From Rhizobium sp. Q54 (lineage in GTDB: Bacteria > Pseudomonadota > Alphaproteobacteria > Micropepsales > Micropepsaceae): a stretch of 64,000 bases of DNA. Location: assembly GCA_945860165.1 (NCBI GenBank), contig CAMAPL010000006.1:59132-123131 (forward strand), given 5' to 3'. This document shows positions 57,196-64,000 of the stretch, one piece after another. How positions within the stretch are numbered: the stretch's first letter is position 1; each line of letters starts with the position of its first letter. Position numbers and translations under genes: made by a program. The notes beneath the pieces are model-generated. The model ran no database searches and was not told the origin of the DNA. It was given only the letters and a program-made list of their open reading frames with translations.

Positions 57196-57215
57196 ATATA
57201 AACATATCTTTATAT
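57196..57215 (-). promoter_or_regulatory. ArsR/SahR-type operator
   Basis: ATATAAA (57196-57202) and TTTATAT (57209-57215) form a perfect 7-bp inverted repeat with a 6-nt spacer, 14 bp upstream of the ArsR-methyltransferase start. ArsR-family dimers bind AT-rich inverted repeats of this size. It lies in the control region shared with the divergent mlaA gene. Confidence 0.65.
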
Positions 57216-57301
57216 TCTTAGCCTACCTGCGGCTGCAAGGGGTCTGGATTCTTCCTCCAAAAACCGACAAAACCCCTCCAATAGCTGGATTTTGATAGAA
57301 A

Positions 57302-58042
57302 ATGCGGCGCGGATTGGTCTTCGGGATATGTGCACTGGCGCTTTGTCAGCTGCTGGCCGCCTGCGCCACCGCTACGCCGCCCAGCCCCGAAGCCCTGGCC
57401 GCCAACGACCCCTTTGAGGCGATCAACCGGGAAACCCTGCGCTTCAACGGCAAGGTCGACCGCTATTTCGTCATGCCCAACGTGGGCATCTACTTCATCC
57501 TGGTGCCGGAAAAGGGACGGCGCGGGGTCCACAATTTCCTGGGCCACCTGTCGCTGCCCATCATCTTCGTGAATGACGTGCTCCAGGGCGAAGGCACCCG
57601 TGCCGCCCAATCGCTGGGGCGTATCGTGATCAATTCGACATTCGGGCTGGGCGGCTTCTTCGATCCGGCCGTGACGTTGGGGATGCCGCTGCATCGCGAG
57701 GATATGGGCCAGACCCTGGCGGTGCATGGCGTCTAGGAAGGGCCTTTTCTGGTGCTGCCCTTTTTCGGGCCCAGCAATCCGCGTGACGCGGTGGGCCTGG
57801 CCACCGACTGGGCGATCGACCCCACCAACCAGCTTCCCTTCAAGCAGCATGTCTGGTGGGCCGTGGGGCGGGGCTATTTCACCCTGCTGGACCTGCGCGC
57901 CCAGAACTACCAGACCTTGCGGGACATCCAGCGCAGTTCGGTGGATTACTATGCCTCCCTGCGCAACTTCTACCGCCAGTACCGGGAGGAACAGATTCGC
58001 AACGGCAAGAAGCCCGATCCAGCGGTTTTGGAGGATTTCTGA
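57302..58042 (+). pseudogene. mlaA: mlaA (VacJ lipoprotein) with in-frame TAG
   Basis: The frame encodes an MlaA/VacJ outer-membrane lipoprotein (lipobox LAAC at about residue 21, ANDPFEAINRETLRFN, VNDVLQGEGTRAAQSLGRI, NSTFGLGGFFDPA), but a TAG at 57734-57736 (codon 145) interrupts it. The same frame goes on without shift: HGV-stop-EGPFLVLPFFGPSNPRDA, which is the next conserved MlaA block, to a stop at 58042. Total length of 246 codons is normal. A single substitution or base-call error explains it. MlaA moves mislocalised phospholipids out of the outer leaflet to MlaC, whose gene (intact) follows 118 bp downstream. Confidence 0.88.
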
Positions 58043-58160
58043 TGAACCGGCGGGACGCGGGAACCGTACAAGACCCTTTTAAAACCTAATGTAATAATTT
58101 ATTTCCTGCCTTGAACTTACCATTCCAACACAGCAAAATTTCGAAAAATCAGGGTATCCA

Positions 58161-58805
58161 ATGCCAATTCCCGTCCGTTCGATGCCGCTGGCGCGCCGCG
58201 CGTTCCTGGCCTTTGCCGTGCTGCTGACGCCGTTGCTGCTGGCCGCGCCCGCCGCCGCCACCCCCGCCGAGAATTTCGTCAACGACAATATCCAGAAGGG
58301 CCTGGAGATCCTGCGGGACAAGAAGCTCACCACCGTGCAGCGCCGTGACCAGTTCAAGGCGCTGCTGCTGGGGCTGGTGGATACGCGCCGCATCGCCGTC
58401 TACACGCTGGGCCAGTATCGCAACTCCGCTTCGCCGGCCGATGTCGATGCCTTCGCCGGCGCCTTCCAGAATTATGCGGCCGCCGCCTACCAAACCTATT
58501 TCGCCAAATACACCGACCAGGTCCTGAAGATCACCGGCTCGACCCAGCGCAATCCCACCGACTTCATCGTCCATACCCAGCTGATCGATCCGGGCAGCAG
58601 CCAGCCGCCGGCGAACGTGGCTTTCCGGGTGCGCACCGATGCCGGCAAGATGGTGGTGGTGGATGTGGCCTATGAAGGCATCTGGCTATCGATCCAGCAG
58701 CGCGACCAGTTCGTCGGCTTCCTGGGCCAGAACAACGGCAATGTCCGCACCCTGATCGCCCATCTCAGCGACTTGGCGGTTAACCTGGGTAAACCCGCCA
58801 ACTAA
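58161..58805 (+). CDS. mlaC: Periplasmic phospholipid-binding protein MlaC
   Basis: The 214-residue product has a signal peptide (to about AAAAT) and the Ttg2/MlaC fold: FVNDNIQKGLEILRDKKLTT at the N-terminus, YTLGQYRNSASPADVDAF, YAAAAYQTYFAKYTDQ and the C-terminal VVDVAYEGIWLSIQQRDQF. MlaC shuttles phospholipid between MlaA and the MlaFEDB inner-membrane complex; no mlaFED genes are here. It is intact although its neighbours mlaA and the HerA-type gene are broken. Confidence 0.9.
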   Translation: MPIPVRSMPLARRAFLAFAVLLTPLLLAAPAAATPAENFVNDNIQKGLEILRDKKLTTVQRRDQFKALLLGLVDTRRIAVYTLGQYRNSASPADVDAFAGAFQNYAAAAYQTYFAKYTDQVLKITGSTQRNPTDFIVHTQLIDPGSSQPPANVAFRVRTDAGKMVVVDVAYEGIWLSIQQRDQFVGFLGQNNGNVRTLIAHLSDLAVNLGKPAN

Positions 58806-58901
58806 AGGCCTTATCCCCGCCAACTTCCTTTAATCGGCCTTAACCAGCTCCGCCCAATACTGCCCGCACATTCTGACAGGGCTGGTAAACGTGAACGAGA
58901 T

Positions 58902-59893
58902 GTGGCGACCGACAGCCGAAGCGCGCGCTGCCGCACCCCACGCGCCTGCGTCCGCACCGCCGGCCCTGCAGCCATCATCAACGCCAAGAAACGCTATTCG
59001 AACGCCCCGGCGGGGCGGGTGCGCAGCGTGCTCGACACCTCGACCGCCACCGTAGACAGCCCGACGCCGTTCCGCCTGTCCGACCTGATCAACTATATCG
59101 ACGAGCAGCTGGGCAAGCTGGAGCGCCCCTATCCCACCCTGGCCTATCGCCGCCTCAAGTCGCGCATCGAATCCCTAGCCAGCGATCCGCGCTATGTATT
59201 CATGTTCGGCAATCCGAACATGAATACACGATGGTGGAGATCATGTCCCGCCTGTTTCGTATTCCCAATGAGGGCCGCCCCATCACCGTGATCGAGCTGT
59301 CCACCGTGCCGGAGGAAATCCTGGACGTGGTGGTCTTGCTGCTGGCGCGGCTGACCTTTGATCTTGCCGTGTGGAGCAATGGCGGCCTGCCGGTGCTGCT
59401 GGTGTGCGAGGAAGCGCATCGCTATGTGCCGGCTGACGACCGCAAGGGCTTCGTTCCCACCCGCCAGGCACTGTCGCGCATCGCCAAGGAGGGCCGCAAA
59501 TATGGCATCTCGCTGGCGCTGCTGACCCAGCGCCCGTCGGAACTGGACACCACCATCCTGTCCCAGTGCAGCACTATCCTGGCCATGCGCCTTGCCACGG
59601 AGAGCGACCAGCGGGTGATGCGTGCCAACGTGCATGCCTCGACCTTCGGTATCCTGGAATATCTGCCGCTGCTGGCCGACCGCGAAGCCATCGTGCTGGG
59701 TCGTGGCGCGCCCATGCCGATGCGCATCAAGTTTCACGAACTGCCCGCGACGATCCTGCCAGGCAGAGCCAGGACGAGTTCACCCAGCGCTGGGCCGCCC
59801 CCAACATTGACCGCCAGATGCTGGAAGACATGGTCGCGCGCTGGCGCAGGACTGGGCGATGGACTTGCGCAGTTCGTCCAGCAGCGGCGCGTG
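58902..59893 (+). pseudogene. HerA-type ATPase remnant, frameshifted
   Basis: Protein fragments match the C-terminal half of a HerA/DUF87-type ATPase: TPFRLSDLINYIDEQLGKLER, TLAYRRLKSRIESLASDPRY, then in another frame MVEIMSRLFRIPNEGRPITV, LLVCEEAHRYVPADDRKGF (Walker B), RIAKEGRKYGISLALLTQRP and SELDTTILSQCSTILAMRL. The shift near 59225 lies in a perfect 15-bp inverted repeat (59195-59228) and one missing base would restore the frame. A second shift near 59760 sends the C-terminus (QSQDEFTQRWAAPNIDRQML) into a further frame. The N-terminal part with Walker A is not present upstream. Not functional as read. Confidence 0.82.
59195..59228. repeat. 15-bp inverted repeat at HerA frameshift
   Basis: TGTATTCATGTTCGG (59195-59209) and CCGAACATGAATACA (59214-59228) are perfect complements with a CAAT loop. 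If the base apparently missing from the HerA frame (AAT-GAC in place of AATAC) is restored, the arms shrink to 12 bp, so the deletion makes the palindrome more perfect. Confidence 0.85.
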
Positions 59894-59939
59894 ACGATCA
59901 CATTTTATGCCTGTTTCCCTACCAGTTCTCGGGTACGCG

Positions 59940-61598
59940 TCAGGCCCTAGCGAAGCGCTTGTATTTGATGCGATGCGGCTGGTCGGCGTCGACGCCCAGG
60001 CGGCGCTTCTTGTCGGCTTCGTAATCCTGGTAGTTGCCTTCGAACCATTCGACATGGCTGTCGCCCTCGAAGGCCAGCATGTGGGTGGCGATGCGGTCCA
60101 GGAACCAACGGTCATGACTGATGATCATGGCGCAACCGGCGAATTCCTCCAGCGCCGATTCCAGGGCGCGCAATGTTTCCACGTCCAGGTCGTTGGTGGG
60201 CTCGTCCAGCAACAGCAGATTGGCGCCCGAGCGCAGCATCTTGGCCAGATGGACGCGGTTGCGTTCGCCGCCTGACAGCTGGCCGACTTTCTTCTGCTGG
60301 TCGCCACCCTTGAAGGCGAAGTGGCCGCAATAGGCCCGCGCATTGATCTTGATCTTGCCGAATTCGATGAAGTCGGTGCCGCCGGAAATTTCCTGGTACA
60401 CGGTCTTGTTCGGGTCGAGCGCATCGCGCGACTGGTCAACATAGCCCAGCTGCACGGTCGAGCCGACCTTGAGCGTGCCGACATCGGGCTTTTCCTGCCC
60501 CGTCAACATGCGGAACAGGGTGGTCTTGCCCGCGCCGTTGGGACCGATGACGCCGACAATGCCGCCGGCCGGCAGCTTGAAGTTCACATTTTCATACAGC
60601 AGCCGGTCGCCGTAACCCTTGGCCAGATTTTCGGCCTCGATCACCAGGTCGCCCAGACGCTCGGCCACCGGGATCATGATCGTGGCGGTTCCCTGGCGCT
60701 GCTCCTGCGATTTCTTCACCAGCTCCTCATAAGAGTTGATGCGGGCCTTGGACTTGGCCTGGCGCGCCTTGGGCGACTGCGAAATCCATTCGCGTTCGCG
60801 CGCGATGGTGCGTTGCTGGGCTGCTTCCTCGCTGGATTCCTGCTTCAGGCGCTTTTCCTGCACGCCCAGGAAGGAGGAATAATTGCCTTCGTGCGGGATG
60901 CCCTTGCCGCGATCCAGTTCCAGGATCCAGCTGGTCAAATTGTCCAGGAAATAGCGGTCATGGGTGACCAGGATGACGCAGCCCTTATAGTCGCGCAGCG
61001 TCGCTTCCAGCCATTCCACCGACTCCGCGTCGAGATGGTTGGTGGGTTCGTCCAGCAGCAGGATATCGGGCGCATCCAGCAGCAGCTTGCACAGCGCGAC
61101 GCGGCGGCGCTCGCCACCCGACAGAGTTTCCACTTTCGCGTCGCCCTCGGGACAGCGCAGCGCGTCCATCGCCTGGTCCACCTTGGAGTCGAGATCCCAC
61201 AGGCCCTGGGCCTCGATCTCGTCCTGCAGCCGGGCCATCTCGTCGGCGGTCTCGTCGGTATAATTCGACGCGATCTCGTTATAGCGGTCCACCAACGCCT
61301 GTTTCTTGGCGACGCCCTCCATCACATTGCCGCGTACATCCTTGTCGGGATCGAGCTGCGGTTCCTGCGACAGGTAGCCCATGCGCACACCGTCGGCGGC
61401 CCAGGCATCGCCTGTATAGTCCTTGTCCATGCCCGCCATGATCTTCATCAGGGTGGACTTGCCCGAGCCGTTGACGCCGACAATGCCGATCTTGGCGCCG
61501 GGATAGAAGCTGAGCCAGATGTCCTTCAGGACCTGCTTGCCGCCGGGATAGGTCTTGGAAAGACCCTTCATCACATAAACAAATTGGGGGCCGGCCAT
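59940..61598 (-). CDS. ettA: ABC-F translational factor EttA
   Basis: The 552-residue protein has two ABC ATPase domains in one chain: Walker [14 protein letters not shown] with signature [15 protein letters not shown], and [13 protein letters not shown] with signature [15 protein letters not shown], each with LLDEPTNHL or LLDEPTNDL as Walker B. No membrane domain, and the length and linker match EttA, which gates the ribosomal E-site according to ATP level. It is complete and stands between two broken genes (HerA-type and metallophosphoesterase). Confidence 0.95.
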   Translation of the reverse strand: MAGPQFVYVMKGLSKTYPGGKQVLKDIWLSFYPGAKIGIVGVNGSGKSTLMKIMAGMDKDYTGDAWAADGVRMGYLSQEPQLDPDKDVRGNVMEGVAKKQALVDRYNEIASNYTDETADEMARLQDEIEAQGLWDLDSKVDQAMDALRCPEGDAKVETLSGGERRRVALCKLLLDAPDILLLDEPTNHLDAESVEWLEATLRDYKGCVILVTHDRYFLDNLTSWILELDRGKGIPHEGNYSSFLGVQEKRLKQESSEEAAQQRTIAREREWISQSPKARQAKSKARINSYEELVKKSQEQRQGTATIMIPVAERLGDLVIEAENLAKGYGDRLLYENVNFKLPAGGIVGVIGPNGAGKTTLFRMLTGQEKPDVGTLKVGSTVQLGYVDQSRDALDPNKTVYQEISGGTDFIEFGKIKINARAYCGHFAFKGGDQQKKVGQLSGGERNRVHLAKMLRSGANLLLLDEPTNDLDVETLRALESALEEFAGCAMIISHDRWFLDRIATHMLAFEGDSHVEWFEGNYQDYEADKKRRLGVDADQPHRIKYKRFARA

Positions 61599-61670
61599 GC
61601 GCGTGCGTCCTTAGGGCGGGAGGAAAGTGGAGGGTTTTTAGCGAAGCATCGGTCCAGCCGCAATGCGCCG

Positions 61671-62497
61671 CTATTGTAGGCGCAGAAGCGATATTTCGGG
61701 CGGAACACCAAGGCGCCCCGGAAAGATGCTGGTGCCGATTCCGGTGCTGACAAACAGGGGTTTTGCTCCTTCGCGGACATACCCGGCGGCATAGCGCTGG
61801 CCGTAGCGCGATCGCACTACCAGCCACCCGACAAAAGGCACCCGCACCTGGCCGCCATGGGTGTGACCGGCCACCGTCAGAGCGCAGTTTTTCGGCAAAA
61901 GCGGAAACACTTCTGGCGAATGGGTGAAGCAGATGGCGGCGGCATTTTTTGGGATACCCGCCAGCGCCCGCGCCGGGTCCTAGGACTGTGTCCAGAAATC
62001 GCCGATACCGGCCAAGTTGCAGCGGGCCGCGGGGCGCGGAAATTGTCACCGCCGCATTTTCCAGCACGCGAATACCCGCTCTTGCGAACTGGACTTCGAC
62101 GTCCGCGGCATTCCCCTTGCGGTCCTGATTGCCCAGCACCGCATAAACGCCGAGCGGTGCGTGCGGTTTTCTCAGGAATATCGCGCTGTCGTGCGGCGGC
62201 ATCGGATGCCCTCTGAAACTGTTTGCACGCCCATGACGTAATCGCCGGTCATCAGGATCAGGTCAGGCTGGGCCGCATTGGTCAGGGCGACGATGCGTTC
62301 GATCTTGGCGGCATCGATGTAGGGGCTGCCGGCATGCAGGTCGGCGATCACCGCGTTTTCAGACCCTTAAGCGGCGCGGGCGCCGGGACGTCATATCGGC
62401 TGAGCCGCAGCGACGAGGGTTCAAGTCAGAAGGCGTAAAGCGACAGTCCGGCGCCCGCCTGCACAAGTGCGGCCAGAATCGCGGCGAAAATTCTCAG
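61671..62497 (-). pseudogene. Metallophosphoesterase, multiply disrupted
   Basis: Pieces of a membrane-linked calcineurin-like phosphoesterase can be read in several frames: LSLYAF-stop-LEPSSLRLSRYDVPAP, then AVIADLHAGSPYIDAAKIER and ILMTGDYVMGV, then LGVYAVLGNQDRKGNAAD, then AGIGDFWTQS-stop-DPARAL and FTHSPEVFPLLPKNCALTVA with GHTHGGQV. At least three single-base indels and two stops (TGA near 62435, TAG near 61980) are needed. The GNHD metal motif is GNQD. Motifs DxH, GDxx and GHTH remain. The start overlaps the stop of the barrel protein upstream. Clearly non-functional as read. Confidence 0.82.
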
Positions 62498-63648
62498 AAT
62501 TTTATCTTGGCGCGGCTCAGCAGCGATACTGCGGTGGCGCCGCGCTGGCCCTGGGCGTTGGTCTGATAGGCGGCGTTGGTCTGCAGCGCCACGGCGCCGT
62601 CCAGGAAGTTGGTGACATAGCCGACCGAGAAATCACTTTCCGTAGCGGCGGCGCGGCCAACGGCGAACGCCGCCTGCGACACGACCAGCGGCGGCAGTTC
62701 GCCCGACCCGATCAGGCTGGAAAAGCTGCCCGCCATGCTGGGCGCGGGACGGGTGAAGGCGAAGCCCAGTGTGTCGGTGCTGTTGAACAACCCGTGCTTG
62801 GCGATGGCCAACGAATAACTTTGTTCGCGCACCAGGGAATTGGCCAGATTGCCCTTCTGGTCGAGCTGGGTCATGCCCTCGCTGAACGAAGCGCTGGTCA
62901 CCCAGCCCCTGCCGATATCGGCATGGGCCGACACGCCAAAGGCATTGGTGCGGGCCTTGGGCGAAAGCTGCGCCGCATTGGCGAAGCCCAGCGGCACGCC
63001 GGAACGTTCCGAGGAAATGGCGGTGAGATCGAAGCCGATGGCGCTGGTGATGTCCCAGGAAACGCCGCCCAGGATCGATTTCGTCTGGCTGGCGTCATAG
63101 GTCAGCACCAGCGGGCCGGTGGGCGCGATGGGATCGAAGCGGAAACGATCCAGCCGTTCGCTGTTGATGCTGGCACCCAGCCGCAGGCGCAGGTTGGACG
63201 CAGGGACAAACGTGACGCCGGTGTAGCGGCCGCCATTGGCCAGGGCCAGATAAGGCGCATTCACCGGCGTCAGGAACGGCAAGGGTGCGCCATCGTAATT
63301 GGTGAAGCGTGCGCCGATGTCCAGGCCGCGGCCCGCATCCAGCGCCAGGGTGGAGGACAGGACGGTGCTGTTGGAAAAATTGATCAGGGTCAGGCTGTCA
63401 TCGACCGGGCGCGCGTCCCGCCCCAGCAAAGCGGCGACCATGGGTTGCAGCGAAAAACCGGTGACGCCGGTGGCTGACAGATCGTAAGCGGAGAGCGCCT
63501 GGCGGGCGCCAAAGGATTGGAGCGAGGGCGGCAATGGCGCGGCGCTGAGGCCAGCCGTCAGCCCAGCCATCAGCAATGGCATTGCCACCGCCGACACGGC
63601 GACAACGCCAACGGCCCTTACCGCTGCACGCGCCAAAAATCTAATCAT
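62494..63648 (-). CDS. Probable outer-membrane beta-barrel protein
   Basis: This 384-residue protein has a signal peptide (to about LSAAP) and a long region of alternating strands rich in Ser/Ala/Asn with short loops, ending in SRAKIKF, a terminal Phe as needed for BAM-dependent insertion. It resembles the C-terminal barrel of autotransporter or S8-peptidase-linked outer-membrane proteins but no passenger or protease motif is seen. Function unknown. Its stop overlaps the broken phosphoesterase start on the same strand. Confidence 0.65.
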   Translation of the reverse strand: MIRFLARAAVRAVGVVAVSAVAMPLLMAGLTAGLSAAPLPPSLQSFGARQALSAYDLSATGVTGFSLQPMVAALLGRDARPVDDSLTLINFSNSTVLSSTLALDAGRGLDIGARFTNYDGAPLPFLTPVNAPYLALANGGRYTGVTFVPASNLRLRLGASINSERLDRFRFDPIAPTGPLVLTYDASQTKSILGGVSWDITSAIGFDLTAISSERSGVPLGFANAAQLSPKARTNAFGVSAHADIGRGWVTSASFSEGMTQLDQKGNLANSLVREQSYSLAIAKHGLFNSTDTLGFAFTRPAPSMAGSFSSLIGSGELPPLVVSQAAFAVGRAAATESDFSVGYVTNFLDGAVALQTNAAYQTNAQGQRGATAVSLLSRAKIKF

Positions 63649-63892
63649 CCACTTTTGTTCCGGGACCCCTCTGGTAGAGGTTAGAAAATAACAGACAGGT
63701 GGTTCCAGGCCAACAAAAACAAGAGGGTTTATGCGGCTTTATGGCCACAGGCAGCGCCGCAATGGGCCAGGGTTACCGATTGGTTAATACCCGTTGTAAT
63801 AATATTTCAAGATTACTCGAATTCGTATTGAATCCGCAGGCCGACCTGGGCATGACAAGAAAGTATCAGGAAAGATACCAAGAACGGCATAA

Positions 63893-63922
63893 GACAGACC
63901 GCGCGGGATACGGCGGTCTGTC
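63893..63922. terminator. Hairpin after right-edge PQQ gene
   Basis: GACAGACCGC (63893-63902) and GCGGTCTGTC (63913-63922) form a perfect 10-bp stem with a 10-nt loop just after the stop of the right-edge gene (minus strand). No strong T-run follows, so it may be a processing or weak termination signal. Confidence 0.45.
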
Positions 63923-63925
63923 CCA

Positions 63926-64000
63926 TTATCCCGGCAGGCGATAGGCGACCAGGTCGGCGCCATAGCCGTTGCTGACCGCCAGCACGATGTACTGCTTGCC
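63926..64000 (-). CDS. PQQ-dependent dehydrogenase C-terminus, cut by window edge
   Basis: The last 24 codons read GKQYIVLAVSNGYGADLVAYRL and then PG and TAA (63926-63928). GKQYxxxAV...G...LVAYxLP is the standard C-terminal strand of PQQ-dependent dehydrogenases; the enzyme at 13673-15613 ends in the same way. The rest lies beyond the window. This is the fourth PQQ enzyme gene seen in 64 kb. Confidence 0.7.
   Translation of the reverse strand, partial: GKQYIVLAVSNGYGADLVAYRLPG

Noticed and set aside
63699..63944. 81-codon frame near the right edge
   Set aside because: It runs through the hairpin and into the end of the opposing PQQ gene; no signal peptide or known motif.

Overview
The window is chromosomal DNA of an alphaproteobacterium: high GC, a complete compact dcw (division and cell wall) cluster in the canonical alphaproteobacterial order, a zinc-ligand-free alphaproteobacterial type L36, meso-diaminopimelate-type MurE, and GlcDEF, MetH/MetF and MlaA/MlaC relatives. 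Abundant PQQ dehydrogenases, a TonB receptor and a widespread short alphaproteobacterial intergenic repeat fit a soil or freshwater oxidative heterotroph, perhaps of the Rhizomicrobium/Micropepsales or sphingomonad sort. That placement is inference. Nothing looks like a prophage, an insertion sequence or a CRISPR array.

Layout. 0-5 kb (minus): rpmJ, then glcD-glcE-glcF (glycolate oxidase), a TPR protein and a small secreted protein cut by the left edge. 5.2-6.5 kb (plus): a lytic murein transglycosylase interrupted by one in-frame TGA at a Trp position. 6.6-9.0 kb: a TonB-dependent receptor carrying an EF-hand-like loop. 9.0-12.6 kb: a tightly overlapping operon of GntR regulator, MFS carrier, RutA-like flavin monooxygenase and isochorismatase-type hydrolase. 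12.6-22 kb: a catabolic island of a Tat-exported propeller protein, a soluble PQQ dehydrogenase with a separate four-helix membrane protein, an amidohydrolase/lactonase, a sugar isomerase-like protein, a carboxylesterase and its broken paralogue, an altronate dehydratase-type enzyme and a sugar mutarotase. This would suit periplasmic oxidation of sugars or sugar-like compounds followed by lactone opening and dehydration. 22.1-28.3 kb: two paralogous CHRD + cytochrome c-PQQ dehydrogenase modules facing each other tail to tail, with copies of a short repeat outside and between them. 28.3-30.2 kb: an FTR1 iron permease fused to a cytochrome c domain.

30.4-48.5 kb (minus) is the full dcw cluster mraZ-rsmH-ftsL-ftsI-murE-murF-mraY-murD-ftsW-murG-murC-murB-ddl-ftsQ-ftsA-ftsZ. 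Most junctions overlap by a few bases. It starts at a promoter region with four TGGG repeats at exact 10-bp spacing (MraZ operator-like) and ends at a strong terminator after ftsZ. 48.9-57.2 kb holds a hydroxyisobutyrate-dehydrogenase-type enzyme, the RNase P RNA gene and an operon of ArsR-methyltransferase regulator, metF, metH, a TerB/DnaJ protein and an AmpD-type amidase. An ArsR-type inverted repeat lies in front of the operon.

57.3-62.5 kb is notable for gene decay. mlaA has a nonsense codon, a HerA-type ATPase lacks its N-terminus and is frameshifted, and a metallophosphoesterase carries several frameshifts and stops, while mlaC and ettA between them are intact. The right end holds a probable outer-membrane beta-barrel protein and the last 24 codons of another PQQ dehydrogenase. 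Whether the broken genes are true pseudogenes or assembly errors cannot be decided from the sequence alone.
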